A DNA stretch of 64,000 nt, from positions 124,001 through 188,000 of the forward strand of contig NZ_NXGX01000002.1 in NCBI RefSeq assembly GCF_002844275.1, read 5' to 3'. Of the stretch, positions 45,942 through 55,352 are shown one piece after another. The notes below the pieces were generated by a model that was not told where the DNA came from, made no database searches, and worked only from the letters and a program-made list of their open reading frames with translations. The position numbers were made by a program, and so were the translations under genes. The DNA is from Thalassospira lohafexi (GTDB lineage: Bacteria > Pseudomonadota > Alphaproteobacteria > Rhodospirillales > Thalassospiraceae). Position 1 is the first letter of the stretch. Each line of letters opens with the position of its first letter.

Positions 45942-46964
45942 ATGCAAAGAAAACCGCTCCTTGGTGCCATCGCAGTTCTTTCAGCGTTTCTGCCTGGGAT
46001 CATCGCGACGAGCAGCCCCTCATTTGCAGACGAAACCATCAAACCGGCTGTTGTCTATTCGACGGGTGGCAAGTTCGATGGTGCGTTTAATCAATCTGCA
46101 TTTACCGGGGCAGAGAAATTCAAAACCGATACCGGCATTGACTACCGCGAATTTGAACTGCGCAATGACACACAAAGCCAGCAAGCCATCAGGACCTTTG
46201 CCCGTGATGGGCATGATCCGGTCGTTGTGATTGGTTTTCAGCAGGCGTCGGCCTTGGCCGAAGTCGCACCGGAATTCCCCGAAACCCGGTTTGCAATTGT
46301 CGATATGGTTGTCGATCAACCCAATGTGCAATCGGTTGTCTTTCGCGAACACGAAGGCAGCTTCATTGTCGGCATGCTGGCTGCCATGGCGTCAAACAGC
46401 AATACAATCGGTGCCGTCGGCGGGATGGACATTCCGCTTATTCGCCGGATGACATGCGGCTATCAGCTGGGCGCGCACTACGCAAAACCCGATGCAAATG
46501 TTCTGGTGAATTTCGTTGGCACAACTGGTGCGGCATGGAACGATCCAATCCGTGGCGGTGAACTGACCAAAACCCAGATCGGTAAGGGGGCGGATGTTGT
46601 CCTGCAACTGGCTGGTGGAACGGGGATTGGCGTTTTGCAGGCGGCTTCTGACGCAAAGATTCTTGGCATCGGTTCAGATGCCAACCAGAATGGATTACAC
46701 CCGGGGCAGGTTCTGACATCCATGGTCAAACATGTTGATGTTGCGGTGTATGAGGCCTTCAAGGCGGCCCGCGACGGGAACTGGCAACCGGGTATCAAAA
46801 GCCTTGGCTTGGCCGAGGGTGGCATTGACTGGGCGCTGGATGAAAACAACCGTGATCTGATGACCGACGATATGGAAGTGGCCGCCAAGAAGGCAAAGGC
46901 CGACATTATCAGCGGTAAAATAACGATCCATGACTACATGATAGATAACACGTGCCCGAATTAG
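45942..46964 (+). CDS. BMP-family nucleoside-binding protein 2
   Basis: This is a second periplasmic BMP protein of 340 residues, clearly paralogous to the first in the same operon (shared KPAVVYSTGGKFDGAFNQSAFTGAEKF, FREHEGSFIVGMLAAMAS, GGMDIPLIRRM and the ending TIHDYMIDNTCPN). The signal peptide is MQRKPLLGAIAVLSAFLPGIIATSSPSFA. It probably widens or tunes the substrate range of the one importer. TTGGAG precedes ATG 45942; an earlier in-frame ATG at 45897 is less likely. A short gap leads to cdd. Confidence 0.92.
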   Translation: MQRKPLLGAIAVLSAFLPGIIATSSPSFADETIKPAVVYSTGGKFDGAFNQSAFTGAEKFKTDTGIDYREFELRNDTQSQQAIRTFARDGHDPVVVIGFQQASALAEVAPEFPETRFAIVDMVVDQPNVQSVVFREHEGSFIVGMLAAMASNSNTIGAVGGMDIPLIRRMTCGYQLGAHYAKPDANVLVNFVGTTGAAWNDPIRGGELTKTQIGKGADVVLQLAGGTGIGVLQAASDAKILGIGSDANQNGLHPGQVLTSMVKHVDVAVYEAFKAARDGNWQPGIKSLGLAEGGIDWALDENNRDLMTDDMEVAAKKAKADIISGKITIHDYMIDNTCPN

Positions 46965-46996
46965 GCTGCACGGATATAGAAAACAGGACGAAAACG

Positions 46997-47410
46997 ATGG
47001 GTACGACACAACAGGCACCGCGCGATTTGATTGACGCGGCCCTTGCTGCTCGCGACAAGGCATATGCGCCTTATTCAAAATTCCATGTCGGGGCGGCATT
47101 GCGCACGGGCAATGGTCAAATCATCGCTGGATGTAACGTTGAAAATGCGGCCTATCCCGAAGGTGTCTGTGCCGAGGCCGGGGCGATTTCGGCCATGGTT
47201 TTGTCGGGTGAAACCAAGTTTGATGAGATTGTCGTGGTTGGTCTGGGTGACGTTGCCTGCACACCATGCGGCGGCTGTCGTCAGAAAATCCGTGAATTTA
47301 CCGGACCAGACGCAACCATTTTCATCATCAATGATCAGGGCGAAACGCTTCTGACCCTGACCCGCGAAGCCTTGATACCGCATTCCTTTGGGCCGGAGAA
47401 CTTGAAATGA
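46997..47410 (+). CDS. cdd: Cytidine deaminase
   Basis: Cdd converts cytidine and deoxycytidine to uridine and deoxyuridine. At 137 residues it is the short tetrameric type. It shows YAPYSKFHVGAALRT, GCNVENAAYPEGVCAEAGAI with the zinc Cys and catalytic Glu, and CTPCGGCRQKIREF with two more zinc cysteines. ATG 46997 has AGGA upstream. It overlaps the purine phosphorylase gene by four bases. Confidence 0.95.
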   Translation: MGTTQQAPRDLIDAALAARDKAYAPYSKFHVGAALRTGNGQIIAGCNVENAAYPEGVCAEAGAISAMVLSGETKFDEIVVVGLGDVACTPCGGCRQKIREFTGPDATIFIINDQGETLLTLTREALIPHSFGPENLK

Positions 47411-48213
47411 GCAATGTCAAAGCCGCACTTGAGGTCATCGCATCAAAGGCCCCGGATTTTAAGGCCGATGTCGCCATGGTGCTTGGCAGTGGGCTGGGCG
47501 GGGTGGTTGATGCGGTCAGTGACCCGATCAAGATTGCCTATGAAGATGTGCCGGGCTTTCCGTTGCCGACAGTGCACGGACATGGCGGGCAGCTTGTCCT
47601 TGGGCGGATCGGCGGTGTGTCGGTTGCGGTCATGCAGGGGCGCGCGCATTTTTACGAACATGGCCGTTCGGATCTGATGGCCGAACCACTTGAAACTCTG
47701 CGTGAACTTGGCGCGGATCGCTTGATCCTGACCAATGCGGCTGGGTCGCTTGTGCCCGATGCCGTGCCGGGAAGCCTGATGCTGATCACCGACCATATCA
47801 GCATGTTTGGACCCAATCCCTTGATTGGCTATCACGGCGATGACCGCTTTGTCGGGATGGATGTGCCCTATGATCCGGAAATCGGGGCAGGCTTGCATCA
47901 AACGGCGGCACAGCTGGGCATTAAACTGTTTGAAGGCACCTATTGCTGGTGCACCGGGCCAAGCTTTGAAACGCCGGCTGAAATCAAGATGCTTAAGGTG
48001 CTGGGCGCGGATGCGGTTGGTATGTCAACTGTGCCTGAAAACATCCTTGCCAGACGGCTTGGTTTTAAAGTCGCAGCCGTTTCAAACATCACCAACCTTG
48101 CCGCGGGCATGAGTGCGACGCCGCTTAGCCACGCGCAAACTCTTGAGATGTCCAAAGAAGGTTCCGCCAATCTTATCCGTATCTTGTTGCAGTACTTTTC
48201 ACGTTCTGCATGA
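47407..48213 (+). CDS. punA: Purine nucleoside phosphorylase (inosine/guanosine type)
   Basis: This enzyme splits purine nucleosides with phosphate to base and (deoxy)ribose-1-phosphate. The 268-residue protein has the phosphate loop VLGSGLGGVV, FPLPTVHGHGGQL, the base-recognition segment CTGPSFETPAEIKMLKVLGADAVGMSTVPE and SNITNLAAGMS. The trimeric PNP-I family is clear; preference for guanosine/inosine is the family rule. It starts on an ATGA overlap with cdd. Confidence 0.92.
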   Translation: MSNVKAALEVIASKAPDFKADVAMVLGSGLGGVVDAVSDPIKIAYEDVPGFPLPTVHGHGGQLVLGRIGGVSVAVMQGRAHFYEHGRSDLMAEPLETLRELGADRLILTNAAGSLVPDAVPGSLMLITDHISMFGPNPLIGYHGDDRFVGMDVPYDPEIGAGLHQTAAQLGIKLFEGTYCWCTGPSFETPAEIKMLKVLGADAVGMSTVPENILARRLGFKVAAVSNITNLAAGMSATPLSHAQTLEMSKEGSANLIRILLQYFSRSA

Positions 48214-48272
48214 ACTCGAATTTTCGGGTCTGGACCAAGTTAAATTAACGATAAGCCCGCAGGAGACAGCTT

Positions 48273-49613
48273 ATGCTGCCCCAAGAAATCATTCGCCGTA
48301 AACGCGAAGGCGACGTTCTTAGCGACGCCGAAATTGCCTTTTTCGTCAAAGGCATTGCCGATGAAACCATCAGCGAAGGGCAGGTTGCTGCCTTCGCGAT
48401 GGCAGTCTTCTTTAACGGCATGACCATGGATGAACGGGCGGCCCTGACGCGCAACATGCGCGATAGTGGCACGGTTCTCGATTGGAAGGCACTTGGCCTT
48501 GACGGGCCGGTTGTCGATAAGCATTCGACCGGCGGGGTTGGCGACAAGGTCAGCCTGATGCTCGGGCCAATTGTCGGCGCATGCGGTGCCTTTGTGCCGA
48601 TGATTTCCGGGCGTGGTCTTGGCCATACGGGCGGCACGCTCGACAAATTTGACTCTATTCCGGGCTATCGAACCGCACCGACACTCGAAGAATTTGCCAA
48701 AGTCACCCGTGAGGTTGGCTGTGCGATTATTGGTCAGACGGCCGATCTGGCACCAGCCGATAAACGGTTTTATGGCATTCGTGATGTCACCGCGACGGTC
48801 GAAAGCATCCCGCTGATCACCGCGTCCATTTTGTCAAAGAAACTGGCGGCTGGACTTGATGCCTTGGTGATGGATGTCAAATTCGGGTCGGGTGCCTTCA
48901 TGAATGAATATGAACGCGCGCGTGAATTGGCACAAAGCATCACCGAAGTCGCCACCCGCAATGGTGTGCCGACAGTGGCCCTTCTGACCGATATGGAGCA
49001 GGTTCTGGGCGATACGGTTGGCAATGCGCTTGAAATGCGCGAAGCGATTGATTTCCTGACCGGAAAGCATCAAGAACAGCGGGTCTATGACGTCACCATG
49101 GCGCTTGCTGCTGAGATGCTGGCGGTCAGTGGCGTTGCAACCGATGTCGCCGATGGGTTCCAGATGGCCGGTGAGGCACTTGAAAGCGGCAAGGCCGCCG
49201 AAGTGTTTTCCAAAATGGTTTCAAGCCTTGGCGGACCGTCAGATTTCGTTGAGAAACACGACAAGTACCTTGAAGCCGCCCCGATGGTGCAGGTGGTCAA
49301 GGCGGCCAAAACCGGACGGGTTCTGTCGATGGATGCGCGCAAAGTGGGCTTGGCTCTGGTGGCCCTTAAAGGCGGTCGGACCCGAGCCGATCAAAAGATC
49401 GACTTTGCCGTTGGCTTTAGCGACTTTATCAAGGTCGGCCAGCCGGTGTCGGCTGAAACGCCATTGTGCATGGCCCATACCCGCGATCAGGCCCAGCTTG
49501 ATGAAGCAACGGCCCTGCTGCGCGATGCAATTGAAATCGGCGAGGGTGAGGTGGCTCAAACCGGTAACGCACCTGCCGTTCGCGAACGGATCGTTGCCAG
49601 CAAAAAGTCCTAA
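48273..49613 (+). CDS. deoA: Thymidine phosphorylase
   Basis: DeoA cleaves thymidine and deoxyuridine to base and deoxyribose-1-phosphate. The 446-residue protein has [22 protein letters not shown], the phosphate site [17 protein letters not shown] and the [23 protein letters not shown] motif with its downstream [24 protein letters not shown] precedes the ATG. It is the last gene of the scavenging operon, 59 bases after punA. The further enzymes deoB and deoC are not in the window. Confidence 0.95.
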   Translation: MLPQEIIRRKREGDVLSDAEIAFFVKGIADETISEGQVAAFAMAVFFNGMTMDERAALTRNMRDSGTVLDWKALGLDGPVVDKHSTGGVGDKVSLMLGPIVGACGAFVPMISGRGLGHTGGTLDKFDSIPGYRTAPTLEEFAKVTREVGCAIIGQTADLAPADKRFYGIRDVTATVESIPLITASILSKKLAAGLDALVMDVKFGSGAFMNEYERARELAQSITEVATRNGVPTVALLTDMEQVLGDTVGNALEMREAIDFLTGKHQEQRVYDVTMALAAEMLAVSGVATDVADGFQMAGEALESGKAAEVFSKMVSSLGGPSDFVEKHDKYLEAAPMVQVVKAAKTGRVLSMDARKVGLALVALKGGRTRADQKIDFAVGFSDFIKVGQPVSAETPLCMAHTRDQAQLDEATALLRDAIEIGEGEVAQTGNAPAVRERIVASKKS

Positions 49614-49638
49614 GACGTTCTTGCAAATATGAACCATC

Positions 49639-49665
49639 AAAAGCCGGGGATCATCCCCGGCTTTT
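49639..49665. terminator. Bidirectional terminator after deoA
   Basis: A perfect 12-bp stem (AAAAGCCGGGGA with TCCCCGGCTTTT, loop TCA) is flanked by A and T runs between deoA and the convergent GMC gene. Confidence 0.85.
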
Positions 49666-49671
49666 TGCGTA

Positions 49672-51270
49672 TTAAGCGTTGGCTGCAGCCTTGATCATGG
49701 CCGCAGCTTTTTCTGCGATCATGATGGTCGGCGAATTTGTGTTGCCCGAGGTGATCGTTGGCATGACAGACGCATCAGCAATCCGCAAACCTGTCAGCCC
49801 GCGAAGACGCAGTTCCGGGTCAACAACTGATGCCGGATCCGCCCCCATTCGGCATGTGCCGACAGGATGGAAAATGGTCGTGCCGATATCACCCGCCGCA
49901 CGAATAAGGTCATCCTCAGTTTCATAAGACGGACCGGGTTTGAATTCTTCGGGGCGATAGGGGGCCAATGCAGGCTGTTGCGTAATCTTACGCGTTAGAC
50001 GAATTGAATCAGCCGCGACCGTTTTATCCGCATCCGCTGAAAGGTAGTTTGGCGCAATGGCAGGCTGTTCACGGTAATCGGGACTGCTGATATGAATGCT
50101 GCCGCGGCTTTGCGGGCGCAGATTACACACGCTGGCGGTAAAGGCGGGGAACGGATGTACCGGATCACCAAACTTTTCCAAGGACAGCGGCTGCACATGG
50201 TATTGCAAGTTTGGTGTGTCAAACGAGCTGTCTGAGCGCGTAAACACGCCAAGCTGGCTTGGTGCCATGGACATCGGACCAGACTGTTTGAACAGATATT
50301 CAAGCGCGATACTGGCCTTGCCAATCAGGCTGCTGGCTTTTTCATTCAGGGTGCGAATACCGCTGACCTTATAGGCACAGCGCAATTGCAAATGGTCTTG
50401 CAGGTTCTCACCGACTTGCGGGCGATCAAGGGTTTGTTCGATGCCATACTGTTGCAAAACGTCTCCACGACCGATCCCCGACAGCTCAAGGATCTGGGGC
50501 GACCCAACTGATCCCGCACATAAAACGGTTTCGCGCGATGCGGTCACGGTTTCGATCTGACCATCTCGTTCATATTCAACGCCCGTCACGCGGCCATCGG
50601 CGATGGTCAGACGACGCACATGGGCATTGGTGCGGACTTCAAGGTTCTTGCGATTAAGGGCAGGGCGCAGAAACGCCTTTGACGTGTTCCAGCGAATGCC
50701 GCGCTTTTGGTTCACATCAAAATACCCGGACCCTTCATTGGTACCGCGGTTAAAGTCCGATACTTTCGGAATGCCTGCCTCGGCTGCGGCATTTTGAAAG
50801 GCATCAAGGATGTCCCAGCGCACACGCGCCTGCTCGACACGCCATTCACCGCCCGCGCCATGCATCTCGTCCGAACCCTTATAATGGTCTTCGGACTTTT
50901 TAAAGAATGGCAAGACATCGTCCCAGCCCCAGCCAGAACAGCCCGCCTGTTGCCATTGATCATAATCATTGGCCTGACCACGCATGTAAATCATGCCATT
51001 GATTGACGAACATCCGCCCAGAACCTTGCCGCGTGGATAGCCCAATGACCGGCCATTCAGCCCCGGCTCGCGCACGGTCTTAAAGCACCAGTCAACATTG
51101 GGATTGCCGATGCAATAAAGGTATCCAACCGGGATATGGATCCACGGGTTGCGATCCTTTCCACCGGCTTCAAGTAGTAAAACTTTCGCATTTTCGATTT
51201 CGGAAAGCCGATTGGCCATCGTGCAGCCGGCCGAGCCGGCACCAATCACGATGTAATCAAAATGATCCAT
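49672..51270 (-). CDS. GMC-family alcohol/choline dehydrogenase
   Basis: This FAD-dependent oxidoreductase of 532 residues has the N-terminal dinucleotide motif [20 protein letters not shown], the GMC signature [22 protein letters not shown], the second signature [15 protein letters not shown] and the C-terminal catalytic region [10 protein letters not shown] with His. A second conserved residue is in [16 protein letters not shown]. It resembles choline dehydrogenase BetA and alcohol dehydrogenase AlkJ. No betB or betI is adjacent, so the substrate is a primary alcohol of unknown identity. GGAGG precedes the ATG. Confidence 0.92.
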   Translation of the reverse strand: MDHFDYIVIGAGSAGCTMANRLSEIENAKVLLLEAGGKDRNPWIHIPVGYLYCIGNPNVDWCFKTVREPGLNGRSLGYPRGKVLGGCSSINGMIYMRGQANDYDQWQQAGCSGWGWDDVLPFFKKSEDHYKGSDEMHGAGGEWRVEQARVRWDILDAFQNAAAEAGIPKVSDFNRGTNEGSGYFDVNQKRGIRWNTSKAFLRPALNRKNLEVRTNAHVRRLTIADGRVTGVEYERDGQIETVTASRETVLCAGSVGSPQILELSGIGRGDVLQQYGIEQTLDRPQVGENLQDHLQLRCAYKVSGIRTLNEKASSLIGKASIALEYLFKQSGPMSMAPSQLGVFTRSDSSFDTPNLQYHVQPLSLEKFGDPVHPFPAFTASVCNLRPQSRGSIHISSPDYREQPAIAPNYLSADADKTVAADSIRLTRKITQQPALAPYRPEEFKPGPSYETEDDLIRAAGDIGTTIFHPVGTCRMGADPASVVDPELRLRGLTGLRIADASVMPTITSGNTNSPTIMIAEKAAAMIKAAANA

Positions 51271-51678
51271 GCGGTCCTCCGGCCCTCAAAGCATCGGGGA
51301 CGCATATCAATGTGCGTAAATGGTTGGTCATTGTGGGACCCTCCCTGGTGGGCATATTCTTGTTTTTGATCGAATATTTTATGTTTATCGACGCTACCAT
51401 TGATCCGATGAGCGGGAAATATATTCATTGGGAATATGCTTTCCAGCATACGGAAAATTGATGTTGCCCGCATATGGAATGGCAAAGGGAAAGGTCAAAA
51501 TAACCGACGTATTCTGATGCGATCATCGCATCATATGTTCGATTACAATGATCCCAATTCTTTTGACTTCAAATGCTTCGCAATCAGAAAAGGTTGCATC
51601 TTGTGCGGATAGATCGCATTTTGATCGTCAATGAAAATTCGCCGTCCAAGGTGAAAATCCGCACAACAGGAGAACGTC
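51271..51678. other. Intergenic region between GMC gene and DeoR regulator
   Basis: This 408-base divergent stretch is AT-rich. It carries the palindrome at 51515–51533 and two further partial inverted repeats (around 51430–51455, TATGCT…AGCATA). No open frame with coding character was found. It presumably contains promoters for both genes. Confidence 0.6.
51515..51533. promoter_or_regulatory. Palindromic operator candidate upstream of the DeoR gene
   Basis: TGATGCGATCATCGCATCA is a perfect 9-bp inverted repeat around one base, 146 bases before the DeoR-family gene. Directly after it is ATGTTCGAT, similar to a GlpR half-site. It may be the regulator's own operator. Confidence 0.5.
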
Positions 51679-52443
51679 ATGGGTAAATTGGATCGTCGCC
51701 GCCGTGAAATACTTGAACTGGTGGCTTCCAATAGCTTCATGACCATTGATACCCTGGCGGACCATTTTTCAGTCACCCCGCAGACCATTCGCCGTGACAT
51801 CAACGAAATGGCCGAAGAAGGCCTGATTGCCCGCTATCACGGAGGGGCTGCCAGCGTTTCGACCACGGAAAATACCGCCTACACGGACCGGCAGGTTCTT
51901 AATCTTGGCAGCAAGCGTGAAATCGCCCGACTGGTCGCCGACCACATTCCCGAAGGCGCATCGCTGTTTATCAATATCGGCACCACCAACGAAGAAGTCG
52001 CCCATGCCCTGTCGGGCCATACCAGCCTTAAGATCATCACCAACAACCTGCATGTCGCCGAAATTTGTGCGGCCAATCCGGGATTTGAAGTGATCATCGC
52101 CGGGGGTGTTGTCCGCCAACGTGACTTTGGCGTGATTGGCGAGGCGACCATCGATTTCATCAACCAGTTCAAGGTTGATTTTGCAATTGTCGGGATTTCC
52201 GGTGTCGATGAAGACGGCAGCCTGATGGATTTTGACTACCGTGAAGTCCGCGTTGCGCGGGCAATTATTTCCAACGCACGGCAGACGTTCCTGTGCACCG
52301 ACGCGTCAAAATTCGGTCGCCGTGCGATGGTGCGTCTTGGCCATCTTTCGGAAATTGATGCGCTGTTTACCGATCGCCATCCGGGGCCGATTTGGTCCGA
52401 TGTTATCCGGGATGCAGACGTATCGGTCTATACCGCCAACTAA
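51679..52443 (+). CDS. DeoR/GlpR-family transcriptional repressor
   Basis: The 254-residue regulator has the DeoR-type N-terminal helix-turn-helix (RRREILELVASNSFMTIDTLADHFSVTPQTIRRDINEMAEEGLIARYHGGA) and the sugar-phosphate isomerase-like DeoRC domain with SLFINIGTTNEEVAHAL, IIAGGVVRQRDFGVIG and DFAIVGISGVDEDGSLMDFD. The closest pattern is the glycerol-3-phosphate repressor GlpR, but no glp gene is adjacent. AGGAG lies before the ATG. It converges on the Mla-type ATPase gene, only 21 bases away. Confidence 0.93.
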   Translation: MGKLDRRRREILELVASNSFMTIDTLADHFSVTPQTIRRDINEMAEEGLIARYHGGAASVSTTENTAYTDRQVLNLGSKREIARLVADHIPEGASLFINIGTTNEEVAHALSGHTSLKIITNNLHVAEICAANPGFEVIIAGGVVRQRDFGVIGEATIDFINQFKVDFAIVGISGVDEDGSLMDFDYREVRVARAIISNARQTFLCTDASKFGRRAMVRLGHLSEIDALFTDRHPGPIWSDVIRDADVSVYTAN

Positions 52444-52464
52444 TCTTAAAGCTGATCGCCGTCA

Positions 52465-53283
52465 TCAGGCGTAAACGCCATCATCGCGTTTGCCTGCCCG
52501 CATGGTGATTGGACCATGTGACGATCCCTTGAGCATCTGGGTCAGATGGTCGTTGTGCGCGTCATCAATGCGACTGGTCGGGCCAGACCAATAGACCTTG
52601 CCATTATGCATCATCATCAGGTTCTGATACCGGTGGCGCGCGATCTGCATGTCATTGGTGATTGAGATAACAGTGGTGCCGCGTTGCTCGGCTATTTTGG
52701 CAATCATCAATTCGATATGATTGGACAGAACCGGGTCAAGGCCCGCTGTCGGGTTATCAAGCAACAACACAGCTGGATCCGATGAAATGGCGCGCGCGAT
52801 GCCCACACGTTTCTGCATGCCACCAGACAGGTCGCTGGGTGACAGGGTGGCACTTTCTTCGGCAAGCCCAACATGCCCCAGAAGGTCAATCGCGTGCGCC
52901 TTTGCTTGGCTGCGGTTCATGGTGCCAAGCTCAATCTGGCGAAAACAAATGTTTTCCCAAACCGTCAGGCTGTCAAACAGGGCATTTTGCTGAAACAGCA
53001 TGCCGATTTTTGATGCCCATTCCGGGCGTTTGTCCGCATTCGGTTTGCTGACATCATCACCATCAAGAACGATGGTGCCACTATCAGGGCCGTAAATACC
53101 CACCAAACATTTCATCAGAACGCTTTTACCCGCCGCTGACGGCCCGATAATCGCAAGCGTCTCACCCTTTGCCAGACGCAGATCAACACCATCCAGCGCC
53201 AACGTGGTGCCAAACCGTTTGGTAAGGCCATCAACCGTGATGAAAGAAGGCGTGATCGGTGCTGTTGATGTTGGCTGTGTCAT
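52465..53283 (-). CDS. Orphan Mla-type ABC ATPase with replaced catalytic residues
   Basis: The 272-residue protein resembles MlaF/Ttg2A. It has Walker A GPSAAGKS (47–54), Q-loop MLFQQNALFDSLTVWENI and signature LSGGMQKRVGIARA (152 on). Two key positions differ. Walker B reads LLLDNPTAGLDP, with Asn177 instead of the catalytic Glu. The switch position reads ISITNDMQ, with Asn210 instead of His. Both changes are in the DNA. Nucleotide binding may persist, but hydrolysis should be strongly reduced. No mlaE, mlaD or other permease or MCE gene is next to it. It starts at ATG 53283 with GGAAG upstream. It might be a regulatory or structural partner, or a decaying paralogue. Confidence 0.9.
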   Translation of the reverse strand: MTQPTSTAPITPSFITVDGLTKRFGTTLALDGVDLRLAKGETLAIIGPSAAGKSVLMKCLVGIYGPDSGTIVLDGDDVSKPNADKRPEWASKIGMLFQQNALFDSLTVWENICFRQIELGTMNRSQAKAHAIDLLGHVGLAEESATLSPSDLSGGMQKRVGIARAISSDPAVLLLDNPTAGLDPVLSNHIELMIAKIAEQRGTTVISITNDMQIARHRYQNLMMMHNGKVYWSGPTSRIDDAHNDHLTQMLKGSSHGPITMRAGKRDDGVYA

Positions 53284-53379
53284 ATGACTTCCGGGTTTTG
53301 CTTCGGCTTTGAAAGTGGCTTGGCCGCTGATGGAGGCGAGTTTCGGCAATTGGCGGGCAGGGGGCAAGCGAGAAATTCA

Positions 53380-53413
53380 CAAAAAACAAAGCGGCCCCGT
53401 TTGAGGCCGCTTT
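53380..53413 (-). terminator. Terminator of the aap operon
   Basis: On the minus strand the 9-bp stem AAAGCGGCC / GGCCGCTTT with an eight-base loop is followed by GTTTTTTG. Confidence 0.8.
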
Positions 53414-53443
53414 GCAGATGTGTTTTGGGTCTTGATAAACCGC

Positions 53444-54229
53444 TTAATGCGACAGGATCTGGCTGAGGAACAGCTTGGTCCGTTCGCTTTTGGGGTTATC
53501 AAAGAACTCGTGCGGTCCAGCCATTTCGATGATCTGGCCTTCATCCATAAAGATCACGCGATCAGCGACCTCCTTGGCAAAGCCCATTTCATGAGTCACA
53601 CACAGCATGGTCATGCCTTCTTTGGCCAGTTCGACCATGACATCGAGCACTTCCTTGACCATTTCCGGATCAAGGGCGGACGTCGGCTCATCAAACAGCA
53701 TGATTTTCGGCTGCATGCAGAGCGAACGGGCAATTGCCACACGCTGCTGCTGGCCACCCGAAAGTTGACCGGGGAATTTATGGGCCTGTTCGGCAATTCG
53801 AACACGCTCAAGATAATGCATCGCCAGATCATTGGCTTCTTTCTTGGGCATCTTGCGAACCCAGATTGGTGCCAACGTCAGGTTTTCCAACACGGTCATA
53901 TGCGGGAAAAGGTTGAAGTGCTGGAACACCATGCAAACATCCCGGCGCACGGCTTCGATGTTTTTAACATCATCGCCCAGCAGGATGTCGTTCACGGTGA
54001 TTTCGCCTTGTTGATAGACTTCAAGACGGTTCAGCGTACGGATCAGCGTTGATTTACCTGAGCCCGAAGGTCCGCAAATAACGATACGCTCACCTTTACG
54101 AACGGACAGGTCAATATCCTTGAGAACATGGAAATTGCCGTACCATTTGTTCATTTTGGTGACGGTGATGACATCCTCCGAAGAAGGAGGAGGAACAGCA
54201 CCGGTTTTGGTTTCAGTTGCTACAGTCAT
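53444..54229 (-). CDS. aapP: General L-amino-acid ABC importer ATPase
   Basis: AapP is the ATPase of the broad-specificity amino-acid importer AapJQMP. The 261-residue protein has Walker [10 protein letters not shown], signature [15 protein letters not shown], Walker [17 protein letters not shown] and [14 protein letters not shown]. The N-terminal 20 residues are a flexible Pro/Ser tail. GAGG lies eight bases before the ATG. It is last in the operon, 18 bases after aapM. Confidence 0.95.
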   Translation of the reverse strand: MTVATETKTGAVPPPSSEDVITVTKMNKWYGNFHVLKDIDLSVRKGERIVICGPSGSGKSTLIRTLNRLEVYQQGEITVNDILLGDDVKNIEAVRRDVCMVFQHFNLFPHMTVLENLTLAPIWVRKMPKKEANDLAMHYLERVRIAEQAHKFPGQLSGGQQQRVAIARSLCMQPKIMLFDEPTSALDPEMVKEVLDVMVELAKEGMTMLCVTHEMGFAKEVADRVIFMDEGQIIEMAGPHEFFDNPKSERTKLFLSQILSH

Positions 54230-54247
54230 TGTTTTTTCCTCAACGCC

Positions 54248-55351
54248 TTACCTGCGTTCGCCTTTGCGAAGTTCTTTTTCAAGATAGGCGGAATATTTCG
54301 CCATCGAGAAACAGATCAGGAAGAAGATTGCCGCGGCGAAGGTGTAACCTTCGACGTAATACTTGGTCCAGGCCGGGTCGCTGCGCAGTGCCAGCTTTAC
54401 CGTACCAAGGAAATCAAACAGGCCGATGATGACGACCAGTGTTGTGTCCTTGAACATGGAAATAAAGCTGTTCACGGTTGGCGGTATAACCAGACGCAAA
54501 GCTTGCGGCAGGATGATCAGTCGCATGGACTGCCAGTATGAAAGTGCAAGGCTTTCACCTGCTTCAAACTGACCGCGCGGTACCGCCTGCAAACCACCAC
54601 GGAATACCTCAGCAAGGTAGGCGGCGGTAAACAGGATGATACCGATCTGTGCACGCAGCAACTTGTCGATGGTCACCCCATCAGGCAAAAACAGCGGGAA
54701 CATCACGGACGCCATGAACAAAACCGTAATCAGCGGTACACCACGAATGACTTCGATATAGACGACCGACAGAGTTTTCAGTGCGGGCATGTTTGACTGA
54801 CGCCCAAGGGCGAGCAACAGGCCAAACGGGAACGCAAAGACGATACCAATCGACGACAGGATCAGGGTGAGCGGAAGGCCACCCCAATAGCTGTTCTGGA
54901 CATAGGTAAGACCCAGAACGCCGCCCCACATCAAAATGGCAATGATCGGAACGCCAATCACCCACATCGGGATGATCCATTTGCGAACACTTGGGTATTT
55001 AACACCGCCCAAGCTGGCGCAAATGATCCCCATCAGCAAGATCATGGCAAGCAAGGGACGCCATTGTTCATCATACGGGTAGGTGCCAAACAGGATCAGT
55101 CGCAGGTTCGCATTGACAAACCCCCAGCACGCACCTGTTGCCTCGGCACAGCCTTCAATCGTCGGAGTAAGGGTCGCATTGATGATTCCCCACTCGATGA
55201 TTGGCGGTATTAGCCAAAGCAGAAAGGCAATGGAACCAAGTGTCAGGATGGTGTTGAACCAGCCGTCAAACAGGTTCTTCTTTGACCAGGTTACAGCACG
55301 TTCCGTAAATGTACCGACCGGTAGAGGAGGTAATTTTGCTTTTTCTGACAT
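54248..55351 (-). CDS. aapM: General L-amino-acid ABC importer permease AapM
   Basis: This inner-membrane permease of 367 residues has the His/Glu/Gln-type coupling motif GESLALSYWQSMRLIILPQALRLVIPPTVNSFISMFKDTTLV. The N-terminal extension with extra helices (about 1–150) is typical of AapM and absent from small HisM/GlnP permeases. It starts one base beyond the aapQ stop with GAGAGG upstream, so the two permeases are coupled. Confidence 0.95.
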   Translation of the reverse strand: MSEKAKLPPLPVGTFTERAVTWSKKNLFDGWFNTILTLGSIAFLLWLIPPIIEWGIINATLTPTIEGCAEATGACWGFVNANLRLILFGTYPYDEQWRPLLAMILLMGIICASLGGVKYPSVRKWIIPMWVIGVPIIAILMWGGVLGLTYVQNSYWGGLPLTLILSSIGIVFAFPFGLLLALGRQSNMPALKTLSVVYIEVIRGVPLITVLFMASVMFPLFLPDGVTIDKLLRAQIGIILFTAAYLAEVFRGGLQAVPRGQFEAGESLALSYWQSMRLIILPQALRLVIPPTVNSFISMFKDTTLVVIIGLFDFLGTVKLALRSDPAWTKYYVEGYTFAAAIFFLICFSMAKYSAYLEKELRKGERR

Positions 55352-55352
55352 G

